In this document: positions 38,795-47,641 of the stretch, piece after piece
How positions within the stretch are numbered: the first letter of the stretch is position 1
Layout: every line of letters starts with the position of its first letter
Source: Rhizobiales bacterium dw_265
GTDB lineage: Bacteria > Pseudomonadota > Alphaproteobacteria > Micropepsales > Micropepsaceae
Direction: 5' to 3'
Assembly (NCBI GenBank): GCA_018449595.1
Contig: JAAVUU010000001.1
Span: forward strand, 806,001 to 870,000
Length of the DNA stretch: 64,000 bases
Made by a program: the position numbers and the translations under genes
The notes under the pieces: model-generated
What the model was told of the DNA's origin: nothing
The model's input: only the letters and a program-made list of their open reading frames with translations
Databases searched by the model: none

Positions 38795-39287
38795 CCACCC
38801 GCTCCAGGGTGACGAAGCTGTAGGACAGTCCGTCTTCCGTCTGGTGACCTTCGCGGAAGACTTCCTCCCATTCGCCTTGCAGTTCCGGCAGCACGGCATC
38901 GCCGTCGAATGCGGCATGGACTTCCGTCAGTTCGATGCAGCTGGCCAGCGGCAGGGCGGCGGCATAAATCTGCGCGCCGCCGATCACAAAGATTTCCTCG
39001 GCCTCGCTGGACTTTTCTTTGGCTTTGGCGATGGCGTCTTCCAGCGAATGCGCCGTCACCGCGCCCTCCGCCGCCCAATCGGCGGCCCGCGTCACCACGA
39101 TATTGGTGCGGCCGGGCAGCGGCTTCCTGGGCAGCGAATCCCAGGTCTTGCGGCCCATCACAATGGGCGAACCCATGGTCAGCGCCTTGAAGCGTTGCAG
39201 GTCTTCGGGAATGCGCCAGGGAATGGCGCCATCCTTGCCGATGACGCCGTTTTCCGCAGCCGCCACAACCAGCGTGATCTCACTCAT
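38784..39287 (-). CDS. folA: Dihydrofolate reductase
   Basis: Reduces dihydrofolate with NADPH; target of trimethoprim. The 167-residue protein begins MSEITLVVAAAENGVIGKDG, then IPWRIPEDLQRFKALT (substrate-binding Asp is replaced by Glu in PEDL, normal for many bacteria), VMGRKTWDSLP and FVIGGAQIYAAAL. Start ATG 39287 overlaps the stop of the GNAT gene by four bases, so it is coupled to it. A second folate gene, folP, lies 5 kb away. Confidence 0.95.
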   Translation of the reverse strand: MSEITLVVAAAENGVIGKDGAIPWRIPEDLQRFKALTMGSPIVMGRKTWDSLPRKPLPGRTNIVVTRAADWAAEGAVTAHSLEDAIAKAKEKSSEAEEIFVIGGAQIYAAALPLASCIELTEVHAAFDGDAVLPELQGEWEEVFREGHQTEDGLSYSFVTLERVATR

Positions 39288-39754
39288 GACGCGATCCTTT
39301 GCAGCGCCTCGCCTTCCAGCCGGCAGGTGATCCAGTCCGGCATCAAGGTCGCGCCCAGGCTTTTGTAGAATTCGATGGACGGGGTATTCCAGTCCAGCAC
39401 CTGCCATTCCACAAAGCCGTCCGCCTCCCTGGCCGTTTGCGCCAGGCGCAGCAGCATCGCCTTGCCCAGGCCCCGGCCGCGAAAGGCGGGGCGCACATAA
39501 AGGTCTTCCAGGAACAGGCCGCGTTTGGCCGCGAAGCTCTTGAAGATCCAGCCCCAGGTGGCGACCGCCACCGCCTCGCCGCCCGCAAAACCCAGGTCGG
39601 TATGGCAGGCCGAGCCCAGCATGTCGCGCGCCACAATCGCCTCGGTCAGGTGGAAACGGTGCAGCAGCTTTTCGTAATCCGCCAGTTCGTACAGCAGCTT
39701 GAGAATGGCGGGGGCGTCGCTCGCAGTCGCAGCACGAATGGAAAATTCGCTCAT
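39284..39754 (-). CDS. GNAT-family N-acetyltransferase (SSAT-like)
   Basis: A 156-residue acetyltransferase. The acetyl-CoA motif is VRPAFRGRGLGKAMLLRLAQ (about residues 87-106); LFLEDLYV before it and EWQVLDWNTPSIEFYKSLGA after it closely resemble diamine (spermidine/spermine) N-acetyltransferases. Substrate is not proven. First gene of a two-gene unit with folA. Confidence 0.85.
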   Translation of the reverse strand: MSEFSIRAATASDAPAILKLLYELADYEKLLHRFHLTEAIVARDMLGSACHTDLGFAGGEAVAVATWGWIFKSFAAKRGLFLEDLYVRPAFRGRGLGKAMLLRLAQTAREADGFVEWQVLDWNTPSIEFYKSLGATLMPDWITCRLEGEALQRIAS

Positions 39755-39842
39755 GGCGCGACCATAGGGTTGCGCGCGGCCAAAGGGAACCTAAACTGGT
39801 TACAGCCAGTTATGGCGGTGTCCATTTTCAGGAAAGCCCATC

Positions 39843-40556
39843 ATGCGCTCCATATTGATGTCTGCCGCCGCGCTGGCCCTCATGGCCGCCCCCGCCCTTG
39901 CCCAGGAAGCACATGGCCCTGAACGTGGCCCCGAACATGGAAAGGCCGCCATCGTCAATCAGGGTGCACGGCCCGCCCCGCAGGGCGGCGGCGAGCATCG
40001 CGGCAACCCCGGCGGCAATCGCGGTCCCGGCGGCAATCGCGGCGGCGCGGTGCAGCCCGCGCCACAGCCGGCGCCCGCGCCGCAGCAGCCGGGCCGCCAG
40101 CCGGGCGGCAATCACGGCGGCGGCAACAACCATTCCGGCAATCGCCCCGGCAATGGCGTTGGCAATCGCCCTGACAATCGTCCCGGCAACGGTTTCGGCA
40201 ATCGCCCCGATAATCGTCCGGGCGGCCGTCCCGATGCGCGCCCCGGCAACGGCTTTGGCGGATCGCGCCATGACTTCTCCAGCTTCCGCAACTATCACCA
40301 GAACTTCAACGCCTCGCGCCGCTTCCGCGGGCCGGATTATCGCCGCCCCGCCGGCTGGTACGACCATCGCTGGACCTTCGGCGAAATTCTGCCCAGCCTG
40401 TTCTGGTCGCAGCAATACTGGCTGAACGACTATTCCACCTACGACCTGCCGCCGCCGCCCTGGGGCGCGGTCTGGGTGCGCGACGGCAATGACGCCCTGT
40501 TGATAGACCGGGATTCCGGCGAGATCATCAGCGTCGAATACGATGTGTTTTACTGA
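39843..40556 (+). CDS. Exported RcnB-like protein with Asn/Gly/Pro-rich linker
   Basis: A 237-residue protein with a signal peptide (cleavage after ALMAAPALA, residue 20). Residues 40-142 are low-complexity with repeated GNRPDNRPG and GNGFGN units. The C-terminal 90 residues (WYDHRWTFGEILPSLFWSQQ, then YDLPPPPWGAVWVRDGNDAL and ID..SGEI) match the RcnB periplasmic family, first known from nickel/cobalt homeostasis; most members are uncharacterised. Followed by a hairpin terminator. Confidence 0.8.
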   Translation: MRSILMSAAALALMAAPALAQEAHGPERGPEHGKAAIVNQGARPAPQGGGEHRGNPGGNRGPGGNRGGAVQPAPQPAPAPQQPGRQPGGNHGGGNNHSGNRPGNGVGNRPDNRPGNGFGNRPDNRPGGRPDARPGNGFGGSRHDFSSFRNYHQNFNASRRFRGPDYRRPAGWYDHRWTFGEILPSLFWSQQYWLNDYSTYDLPPPPWGAVWVRDGNDALLIDRDSGEIISVEYDVFY

Positions 40557-40569
40557 GGTTCCGGTAAAA

Positions 40570-40597
40570 GTGCCGCATTCCACACCAGATGCGGCAC
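40570..40597 (+). terminator. Terminator after the RcnB-like gene
   Basis: GTGCCGCAT pairs with ATGCGGCAC around a ten-base loop, followed by ATTTG. It separates the RcnB-like gene from purA. Confidence 0.6.
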
Positions 40598-40694
40598 ATT
40601 TGCCCTTACGCTCGCGTCCCTAGCTGCTATAAGCCCGCACCGTGCCTGTGGCTCCCCCACGGGTTGAGCAATATTCAGGGTACGGATTAATAGC

Positions 40695-41984
40695 ATGTCC
40701 AACGTCACGGTGATCGGCGCCCAGTGGGGCGACGAAGGCAAAGGCAAGATCATCGACTGGCTGTCGAACCGCGCCGACATGGTGGTGCGGTTCCAGGGCG
40801 GCAACAATGCCGGCCATACCATCGTGGTGGGCGACAAGACCTACAAACTGTCGCTGCTGCCGTCGGGCGTGGTGCAGGGCAAGCGCTCCATCATCGGCAA
40901 TGGCGTGGTGGTGGACCCCTGGTCCCTGCTGGCCGAAATCGAAAAGGTCGGCGCCGCCGGCCTCGGCGTCACGCCGGACCTGCTGGTGCTGGCGGAGAAT
41001 GCCTGCCTGGTGCTGCCGCTGCATCGCGAACTGGACGCCCTGCGCGAGGACGCCGCCGCCCAGAAGATCGGCACCACCAAGCGCGGCATCGGCCCGACTT
41101 ACGAAGACAAGGTCGGCCGCCGCGCCATCCGCGCCATCGACCTGAAAGACCCCGCCACCCTGCCCGGCAAGATCGAGCGGCTGCTGGCGCATCACAATGT
41201 GCTGCGCAAGGGCTTCGGCGCGGCGGAGGTGGATGCGGCCGCGCTGCTGGCGGCGCTGAACGAGATCGCGCCCAGGATCGCACCCTATCTGGGCTCGTCC
41301 TGGCGCGAACTGGACGCCGCCCGCAAGTCCGGCAAGCGGGTGCTGTTCGAGGGCGCCCAGGCGGTGCTGCTGGACATCGACCATGGCACCTATCCCTACG
41401 TCACCTCCTCCAACACCGTGGCGGGCCAGGCGGCGGCGGGCGCGGGCGTCTCCCCGCGCGCCATCGGCACCGTGCTGGGCATCGTCAAGAGCTACACCAC
41501 CCGCGTCGGCGAAGGCCCCTTCCCCACCGAATTGAAAGACGCCACCGGCGAAAAGCTGGGCGAGCGCGGCCATGAGTTCGGCACCGTGACGGGGCGCAAG
41601 CGCCGCTGCGGCTGGTTCGATGCGGTGCTGGTGCGCCAGACCTGCATCACCGGCGGCGTCGACGGCATCTGCCTGACCAAGCTGGACGTGCTGGACGGTT
41701 TCGACCAGATCAAGGTCTGCACCCATTACATGCTGGACGGCGAGAAACTGGACTATCTGCCCGCCGACGCCAACGAACAGGCGCGCCTGACGCCCGTTTA
41801 TGAAACCCTGGAAGGCTGGAGCGAAACCACCGCCGGCGCCCGCAGCTGGGCCCAGCTTCCCGCCAACGCCATCAAATATGTCAAGCGGGTGGAGGAACTG
41901 ATCGGCGCCCCAGTGGCGCTGCTCTCCACCAGCCCCGACCGCGACGATACGATCATGGTGCAAGACCCATTCGTGGATCGCTAG
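40695..41984 (+). CDS. purA: Adenylosuccinate synthetase
   Basis: Makes adenylosuccinate from IMP, aspartate and GTP. The 429-residue protein has [17 protein letters not shown] at the N-terminus (catalytic Asp and P-loop), [23 protein letters not shown] and [13 protein letters not shown], and family length. The stop codon lies in the first copy of a 16-base tandem repeat. A TGCTATAAG extended -10 near 40630 may be its promoter. Confidence 0.98.
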   Translation: MSNVTVIGAQWGDEGKGKIIDWLSNRADMVVRFQGGNNAGHTIVVGDKTYKLSLLPSGVVQGKRSIIGNGVVVDPWSLLAEIEKVGAAGLGVTPDLLVLAENACLVLPLHRELDALREDAAAQKIGTTKRGIGPTYEDKVGRRAIRAIDLKDPATLPGKIERLLAHHNVLRKGFGAAEVDAAALLAALNEIAPRIAPYLGSSWRELDAARKSGKRVLFEGAQAVLLDIDHGTYPYVTSSNTVAGQAAAGAGVSPRAIGTVLGIVKSYTTRVGEGPFPTELKDATGEKLGERGHEFGTVTGRKRRCGWFDAVLVRQTCITGGVDGICLTKLDVLDGFDQIKVCTHYMLDGEKLDYLPADANEQARLTPVYETLEGWSETTAGARSWAQLPANAIKYVKRVEELIGAPVALLSTSPDRDDTIMVQDPFVDR

Positions 41985-42019
41985 GGGCGTGGATCGCTAG
42001 GGGCGTGGATCGTTAGGGG
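41972..42019 (+). repeat. Three tandem 16-bp repeats spanning the purA stop codon
   Basis: The unit CGTGGATCGCTAGGGG occurs twice exactly and a third time with one change (GTT for GCT). The first copy contains the last codons and TAG of purA. Because 16 is not a multiple of three, the copies place stop codons in further frames. Looks like recent slippage or duplication. Confidence 0.9.
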
Positions 42020-42063
42020 CGGCACGGCGTTACCTTGGGCAGATAGTTCCCGAGGAGATTTCC

Positions 42064-42231
42064 ATGCGCCGTGCCATCGTCTCGACCACCGCCATCGTCG
42101 CGGTCTGCCTGAGCCTTGCCGCCTGCTTTGGCGGCGGCACCGACCACAAGACCGTGATCGTCAATCCGCCGCCGGATTCCACCACCGTGGTGGATCGCGA
42201 CGGCAACGCCCATGTCGAGCCCAACCGCTAG
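42064..42231 (+). CDS. Small lipoprotein (55 residues)
   Basis: Starts MRRAIVSTTAIVAVCLSLAA with a lipobox ending in Cys21, then FGGGTDHKTVIVNPPPDSTT and VVDRDGNAHVEPNR. GGAG lies six bases before ATG 42064, a strong site. The product has no known domain. Its TAG stop overlaps the thiD stop on the other strand (CTAG). Confidence 0.75.
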   Translation: MRRAIVSTTAIVAVCLSLAACFGGGTDHKTVIVNPPPDSTTVVDRDGNAHVEPNR

Positions 42232-43007
42232 GAATGATTTAAAGGACCGCTGCCCGCGCCCAGTCCCGGCGCGGTGCGGATCGCCTGTTGCAGATAGGCG
42301 TGGGCGCGGCTGACGGCTTCGTTCAGGTCTCGTCCCTGCGCCAGGCCGCTGGCGATGGCGGTGGCAAGCGTGCAGCCGGTGCCGTGCGTGTGGCGCGTTT
42401 GCTGCCGCGCGGCTTCGAGCACCGTCATTGCGCCGTCGCTCCATAAAAAATCACGCAGGATTTCACCGTCACCATGCCCGCCCTTGAACAGGGCGTTTTC
42501 CACGCCCAGCCGCCCGAGCGCCGTCTTGGCATCGCGGGCGCGCTGTTCGTTGTCGGGCCGGATGCCGGTCAGCGCCTCGGCCTCCGCCAGATTTGGCGTC
42601 ACCAGCAGGGCGCGGCGCAGCAGCCGTGTTTTCAGCACCGCAAGACCCGGCGCATCCAGCAGCGGCGCGCCGCTGGAGGACAGCAGCACGGTGTCCAGCA
42701 CCAGCGGTATCCGCGCATATGTCTCCTCGGCCAGGATATCGGCCACCGCCGCCGCGATGGCGCCACTGCCCAGCATGCCGATCTTGATCGCGTCGGCGCC
42801 GATATCCTCCAGCGCCGCCGCGATCTGGCCGCGCACGATATCCGGCGGCACCGGATGCACCGCACGCACGCCCAAAGTGTTCTGCACGGTGACGGCGGTG
42901 ATCGCCGTCTGGGCGTAAACCCCGAACGCCTGGGCGGTCTTGAGATCGGCCTGGATGCCGGCGCCGGCGCTGGAATCCGATCCGGCGATGACCAGCAGTC
43001 GCCCCAT
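42228..43007 (-). CDS. thiD: Hydroxymethylpyrimidine/phosphomethylpyrimidine kinase
   Basis: Phosphorylates HMP and HMP-P for thiamine synthesis. The ribokinase-fold protein (259 residues) starts MGRLLVIAGSDSSAGAGIQA, has TAVTVQNTLGV, VTPNLAEAEALTG and the C-terminal anion hole/catalytic THGTGCTLATAIASGLA. I start at ATG 43007; GTG 43013 is an alternative. Lies 14 bp after glmM on the same strand. Confidence 0.93.
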   Translation of the reverse strand: MGRLLVIAGSDSSAGAGIQADLKTAQAFGVYAQTAITAVTVQNTLGVRAVHPVPPDIVRGQIAAALEDIGADAIKIGMLGSGAIAAAVADILAEETYARIPLVLDTVLLSSSGAPLLDAPGLAVLKTRLLRRALLVTPNLAEAEALTGIRPDNEQRARDAKTALGRLGVENALFKGGHGDGEILRDFLWSDGAMTVLEAARQQTRHTHGTGCTLATAIASGLAQGRDLNEAVSRAHAYLQQAIRTAPGLGAGSGPLNHS

Positions 43008-43021
43008 CTTCACAGCAGATG

Positions 43022-44368
43022 TCAGGCAGCAACCTCTTCGATGGTCGAAGCGATCTGGCGCACCACGGCGCGCACGGTCTTTTCATCCTCGCCTTCCGCC
43101 ATCACCCGGATCAGCGGCTCGGTGCCCGACTTGCGCACCAGCACCCGGCCATGCGCGCCCAGCCGGGCATTGGCGTCCTCGATGCTGGCCTTGACCCTGG
43201 CATCGTCCAGCGGCGAGCCCTTCTTGAAGCGCACATTCTCCAGAACCTGCGGCAGGGGATTGTACAGATGCGCCACCTCGCTGGCGGGCTTGCCCTCCTG
43301 CGCCAGCACCGCCAGCACCTGCAGCGCCGCCACCAGCCCGTCGCCGGTGGTGGCGAAATCCGACAGGATGATGTGGCCGGACTGTTCGCCGCCGACATTG
43401 AAGCCGCCCTTGGCCATCTCCTCCAGCACATAGCGGTCGCCCACCGCCGAGCGCGCCAGCTTGAGCTTCAGCGACTGCAGGTAATGGTCCAGCCCGGCAT
43501 TGGACATCACGGTGCCGACCACGCCGCCGCCCTTGAGCCGGCCGTTCGCCGACCAGCTGCGCGCGATCAGCGCCAGGATCTGGTCGCCGTCGATGATCTG
43601 GCCCTTTTCGTCGGTCATCACCACCCGGTCGGCGTCGCCGTCCAGCGCGATGCCGAAATCGGCCCGCACTTCGCGCACCTTGGCGCACAGCGCCTGGGGG
43701 GCGGTGGAGCCGCAGTCCAGATTGATGTTGGTGCCGTCGGGCGTGATGCCCAGCGGCACGGTATCGGCGCCCAGTTCCCACAGCACTTCCGGCGCGACCT
43801 TGTAGGCGGCACCGTTGGCGCAATCTATCGCGATGCGCAGCCCGTCGAGCTTGAGGTTGCGCGGAAAAGTGCGCTTGGCGAATTCGATATAGCGCGCCTG
43901 GCTGTCGTCGATGCGCTTGGCACGGCCGATGCTGGCGCTCTGGGCCAGGCCCTGTTCCAGCCCCGCATCCATCAGGGCCTCGATCTCGGCCTCGACCTCG
44001 TCGGACAGCTTCTGGCCGTCGGGGCCGAAGAACTTGATGCCGTTGTCCTCGAAGGGATTGTGCGAGGCGGTAATCATCACCCCCAGGTCGGCGCGAAGCG
44101 AGCGGGTCAGCATGGCGACGGCCGGCGTCGGCAGCGGGCCGAACTGGAACACGTCCATGCCCACGGCGGTGAAGCCGGAGACCAGGGCGCTTTCGATCAT
44201 ATAGCCCGACAGGCGGGTGTCCTTGCCGATCACCACGCGATGGCGATGGGCGCCGCGGGTGAAGATGCGGCCCGCCGCCATGCCCGCCTTCAGGGCGATT
44301 TCCGGCGTCAGCCTGGCGGTATTGGTGCGGCCTCGGATGCCGTCGGTGCCGAAATATTTGCGGGTCAT
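43022..44368 (-). CDS. glmM: Phosphoglucosamine mutase
   Basis: Interconverts glucosamine 6- and 1-phosphate for peptidoglycan and LPS precursors. The 448-residue protein begins [16 protein letters not shown], with the phosphoserine at Ser102 ([14 protein letters not shown]), the metal loop DGDADR and the sugar-binding GGEQSGH and phosphate-binding [13 protein letters not shown]. It follows folP by 51 bp, the order also seen around mobile sul2. Confidence 0.97.
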   Translation of the reverse strand: MTRKYFGTDGIRGRTNTARLTPEIALKAGMAAGRIFTRGAHRHRVVIGKDTRLSGYMIESALVSGFTAVGMDVFQFGPLPTPAVAMLTRSLRADLGVMITASHNPFEDNGIKFFGPDGQKLSDEVEAEIEALMDAGLEQGLAQSASIGRAKRIDDSQARYIEFAKRTFPRNLKLDGLRIAIDCANGAAYKVAPEVLWELGADTVPLGITPDGTNINLDCGSTAPQALCAKVREVRADFGIALDGDADRVVMTDEKGQIIDGDQILALIARSWSANGRLKGGGVVGTVMSNAGLDHYLQSLKLKLARSAVGDRYVLEEMAKGGFNVGGEQSGHIILSDFATTGDGLVAALQVLAVLAQEGKPASEVAHLYNPLPQVLENVRFKKGSPLDDARVKASIEDANARLGAHGRVLVRKSGTEPLIRVMAEGEDEKTVRAVVRQIASTIEEVAA

Positions 44369-44419
44369 GAGAATGTCCTGGGCGAGGCGGTGATTTTAAC
44401 ACAATCCGGTTGCGGAAGG

Positions 44420-45217
44420 TTAATGGCTGTTGCCCAGCGTTTTCAACACTTTAAGCCCGTCGCGCAAGGCGCCCGGCGCGTGGGTGCGGATATAGTCGGC
44501 GCCGTTGGCAGCGGCAAAAAGTTCGGCGGCCAGGGTGGCGGCTCCGGATTCCGCCACCGGGCGGTTGACGATGCCGCGCAGGAAGCCCTTGCGCGAGACC
44601 GAGACCAGCAACGGCAGGCCATAGCGCGCCTTCAGGTCCGGCAGGCGGCGCAACAGGATCAGCGAGTTTTCCGGGTCGGCGCCGACAAACTGGCCCATGC
44701 CGGGGTCCAGGATCAGGCGTTCGCGAAGTATGCCGGCCTTTTCCAGCGCCGCGATGCGGGCATCGAAGAAGGCCGTGACGCGATCGAAGATTTCCGATGG
44801 CGGGATTTCCCTGCGCACCGCGGCGCCGCGCGCCTGCACCATGTGCATCACGATCAGTTCGGCGGCTGAACTCGCCAGTTCGGGATAGAGCGCGGCATCG
44901 CCAAAGCCGTGAATGTCGTTGAGATAGGCCACGCCCTGCCCCAGCGCCCAGCGCTGTACCGGCGTGGAAAAACTGTCGATGGACAGCGGCAGGCCCTTTT
45001 CTTTCAGCACCGGAACGACCGATGCCAGCCGGGCGATTTCCAGATCCGGCGTGACGGGGCTGGACTCCGGGTTGGAGGACGCCGACCCGATATCGAGGAT
45101 GTCGGCGCCCGCCTGCGCCATCGCCTGGGCGTGCAGCAGCGCCGCCTTCGGCTCCAGGAATTTTCCGCCGTCGGAAAAACTGTCGGCGGTGATGTTGAGG
45201 ATGCCCAGAACCTTCAT
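44420..45217 (-). CDS. folP: Dihydropteroate synthase of Sul1/Sul2-like type
   Basis: Joins p-aminobenzoate to dihydropterin pyrophosphate in folate synthesis; target of sulfonamides. The 265-residue TIM-barrel protein has GILNITADSFSDGG (residues 5-18), DPGMGQF (171-177), SVSRKGFL (206-213) and DYIRTHAPG (241-249). Ordinary FolP has GGESTRPG in the second motif; here it is DIGSASSNPESSPVTP (42-57), and YLNDIHGFGDAALYPELA (98-115) and LIVMH follow. These segments match my memory of mobile Sul1/Sul2 far better than E. coli FolP. Position between ftsH and glmM is the housekeeping folP locus. Whether it is sulfonamide-insensitive cannot be told from sequence alone. Confidence 0.9.
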   Translation of the reverse strand: MKVLGILNITADSFSDGGKFLEPKAALLHAQAMAQAGADILDIGSASSNPESSPVTPDLEIARLASVVPVLKEKGLPLSIDSFSTPVQRWALGQGVAYLNDIHGFGDAALYPELASSAAELIVMHMVQARGAAVRREIPPSEIFDRVTAFFDARIAALEKAGILRERLILDPGMGQFVGADPENSLILLRRLPDLKARYGLPLLVSVSRKGFLRGIVNRPVAESGAATLAAELFAAANGADYIRTHAPGALRDGLKVLKTLGNSH

Positions 45218-45227
45218 GGGAGCATTT

Positions 45228-45512
45228 TCACAGATAAAGCGCCGCGATGACGACCGACAGCGCCAGCGCGCTCATGCCGCCCAGGAAGGCGGCGTCGGCG
45301 AGGGTCGCCTGCCAGGGCCGGGCATGGTCGTTGCGGATCGAAAGATAGGCCGTCAGCACCGCCACGAACAGGAGCAGCGCCGCCAGCCACGCCACCTCGT
45401 CGGCATAGGAGCGGGCATTGGCATTGGCCAGCCTGAGGCCGGTGATGATGATGAAGCAGATGCCCAAGAGGTTGGTGGAGGCATTGAGAATATGGGGCGG
45501 GCGATGCCGCAT
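45228..45512 (-). CDS. Small three-helix membrane protein
   Basis: A 94-residue protein with three hydrophobic segments (LLGICFIIITGLRLA, AWLAALLLFVAVLTAYLSI, AFLGGMSALALSVVIAALYL). GGAG lies six bases before ATG 45512, which fixes the start; a longer frame upstream enters a terminator. No family recognised. It precedes folP by 10 bp, so it is probably the first gene of the folP-glmM-thiD unit. Confidence 0.75.
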   Translation of the reverse strand: MRHRPPHILNASTNLLGICFIIITGLRLANANARSYADEVAWLAALLLFVAVLTAYLSIRNDHARPWQATLADAAFLGGMSALALSVVIAALYL

Positions 45513-45521
45513 GCTGGCTCC

Positions 45522-45551
45522 AAAGAAAAGGGCGGCCAAGGCCGCCCTTCT
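45522..45551 (-). terminator. ftsH terminator
   Basis: On the minus strand GGGCGGCC-TT-GGCCGCCC is followed by TTTTCTTT, a strong intrinsic terminator between ftsH and the small membrane gene. The plus strand also has a T-rich tail (TTCTTTTATC), so it may work both ways. Confidence 0.85.
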
Positions 45552-45566
45552 TTTATCAGAAACTGG

Positions 45567-45589
45567 ATGGCCCGCATAAAGCGGGCCAT
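45567..45589. repeat. Short GGCCCGC palindrome
   Basis: ATGGCCCGC-ATAAA-GCGGGCCAT, a nine-pair hairpin directly after ftsH, related in its flanks (GGATGGCC and GGCCATGACA) to the element at 24539-24617. Confidence 0.6.
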
Positions 45590-45599
45590 GACAAATGCG

Positions 45600-47531
45600 T
45601 CAGCGCGGCTGCGGCTCGGGCGAGATGATCGGCCCAGGCCCCAGCGGACGCGGCTTGCCGGCCATGGGGACGCTGGTGCCTTCGTTGCGCGGCGGCGTGA
45701 CCGGGTCTTCATACGGCGTGCGCACCGGCGGAATGCCCTTGAGCAGTGCGTTGATCTCGTCGCCCGTCAGGGTTTCGTATTCCAGCAACCCGCGCGCCAG
45801 CACGTTCAGGTCGCCCTGGCGGGTGGTCAGGATGTCCCTGGCGCGGTTGTAGCTTTCATCGATGATGCGGTGGATTTCCGCGTCGATGGTCTGGGCCGTG
45901 GATTCGGAGATGTTCTGGGTGCGCGACACGCTGTGCCCCAGGAAGACTTCTTCCTGGTTCTCGGCATAGGCGATGGGGCCCAATTTGTCCGACATGCCGA
46001 AGCGCGTGACCATGGCGCGTGCCATGCGGGTGGCCTGCTCGATGTCCGACTGCGCCCCGGTGGTCACCTTGTCGTGGCCGAACACCAGTTCCTCCGCCAG
46101 GCGGCCGCCGAAGGCCACCGCCAGGTCCGCCAGCATCTTCTGGCGGGTCAGCGACAGGGCATCGCGTTCCGGCAGGCGCATCACCATGCCCAGGGCGCGG
46201 CCGCGCGGGATGATGGTGGCCTTGTGGATGGGGTCGCTGCCTTCGACCGTGATGGCGACGATGGCATGGCCGGCCTCGTGGAAGGCGGTGAGCTTCTTTT
46301 CCTCGTCGCTCATCGCCATGGAGCGGCGCTCCGCACCCATCATCACCTTGTCCTTGGCGTCTTCCAGTTCGCTCATGGTGACGACGCGCTTGCCGCGCCG
46401 CGCCGCCATCAGCGCGCCTTCATTGACCAGGTTGGCCAGGTCGGCGCCGGAGAAACCGGGCGTGCCGCGCGCGATGGTGCGCGGGTCCACATCGGGGGCC
46501 AGCGGCACCTTGCGCAGATGCACGCGCAGGATCTTCTCGCGGCCGCCCAGGTCGGGGTTCGGCACCACGACATGGCGGTCGAAACGGCCGGGACGCAGCA
46601 GCGCCGGGTCCAGCACATCGGGACGGTTGGTGGCGGCGATCAGGATGACGGACTCATTGGCCTCGAAGCCGTCCATCTCGACCAGCAGCTGGTTGAGGGT
46701 CTGCTCGCGCTCGTCATTGCCGCCGCCCAGACCGGCGCCGCGATGGCGGCCGACCGCGTCGATTTCGTCGATGAAGACGATGCAGGGGCTGTTCTTCTTG
46801 GCCTGCTCGAACATGTCGCGCACGCGGCTGGCGCCGACGCCCACGAACATCTCGACAAAGTCCGAGCCCGAAATGGTGAAGAAGGGCACATTGGCCTCGC
46901 CGGCGATGGCGCGCGCCAAGAGCGTCTTGCCGGTGCCCGGCGGGCCGACCAGCAGCACGCCCTTGGGGATGCGCCCGCCCAGGCGCTGGAATTTCTGCGG
47001 GTCGCGCAGGAAGTCCACGATTTCCTTCAGGTCGTCCTTGGCTTCGTCCACGCCCGCCACGTCTTCAAAGGTGACGCGGCCCTGGCGCTCGGTCAAAAGC
47101 TTGGCGCGCGATTTGCCGAAGCCCATCGCCTTGCCGCCGCCCGACTGCATCTGGCGCATGAAGAACAGCCACACGCCGATAATCAGCAGCATGGGGAACC
47201 AGTTGATGAAGATGGCCAGCAGCGAGGGCATGCCGTCATCGGCCGGAGCCACGGCGGTATCCACATTGTGCGCCTTCAGCGTCGGCCACAGGGTGGTGTC
47301 GTTGGCGGGCACAGTGGTGGCGAAGGGCTGGCCGTTGGTCATCTCGCCCTTGGCCTGGTCGCCCTGGAAGGTGACCTTGCGCACCTGGTTCTGCACCACC
47401 AGCTCGTTGAACTTGGAATAGCTGATGGGGGCGGTGGCGGTGTGGGTGCCCGTTCCCTGGAACAGGTTGAACAGGAACACCAGAAGCAGCGCGATGACGA
47501 TCCAAAGCGCGAGATTTCGCAGATTATTCAA
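45600..47531 (-). CDS. ftsH: ATP-dependent zinc metalloprotease FtsH
   Basis: Membrane AAA+ protease that degrades misfolded membrane proteins and regulators. The 643-residue protein has two membrane helices (about 8-24 and 103-125), Walker A GPPGTGKT at 196-203, [15 protein letters not shown], the second region of homology and the zinc site HEAGH near residue 415. Start is TTG 47531 with AAGGA five bases upstream; no ATG is nearby. The Pro-rich tail ends at a terminator. Confidence 0.98.
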   Translation of the reverse strand: MNNLRNLALWIVIALLLVFLFNLFQGTGTHTATAPISYSKFNELVVQNQVRKVTFQGDQAKGEMTNGQPFATTVPANDTTLWPTLKAHNVDTAVAPADDGMPSLLAIFINWFPMLLIIGVWLFFMRQMQSGGGKAMGFGKSRAKLLTERQGRVTFEDVAGVDEAKDDLKEIVDFLRDPQKFQRLGGRIPKGVLLVGPPGTGKTLLARAIAGEANVPFFTISGSDFVEMFVGVGASRVRDMFEQAKKNSPCIVFIDEIDAVGRHRGAGLGGGNDEREQTLNQLLVEMDGFEANESVILIAATNRPDVLDPALLRPGRFDRHVVVPNPDLGGREKILRVHLRKVPLAPDVDPRTIARGTPGFSGADLANLVNEGALMAARRGKRVVTMSELEDAKDKVMMGAERRSMAMSDEEKKLTAFHEAGHAIVAITVEGSDPIHKATIIPRGRALGMVMRLPERDALSLTRQKMLADLAVAFGGRLAEELVFGHDKVTTGAQSDIEQATRMARAMVTRFGMSDKLGPIAYAENQEEVFLGHSVSRTQNISESTAQTIDAEIHRIIDESYNRARDILTTRQGDLNVLARGLLEYETLTGDEINALLKGIPPVRTPYEDPVTPPRNEGTSVPMAGKPRPLGPGPIISPEPQPR

Positions 47532-47641
47532 GGCCGTCCTTCTTTCCTTGCGGTGCCAGACCGGGCGGAGCCGGGCACAACCGCCCGCATATTAGATAGG
47601 ACGGTTCTAGCGTATTGCCAGCCATCAAAAGGTTAAGAGTT

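Noticed and set aside
40570..40694. Possible riboswitch upstream of purA
   Set aside because: I found only a terminator hairpin of the preceding gene and a short stem near 40640; no known purine or SAM riboswitch core is present.
41985..42063. Possible CRISPR-like repeat array after purA
   Set aside because: The units are directly adjacent with no spacers; it is a simple tandem repeat.
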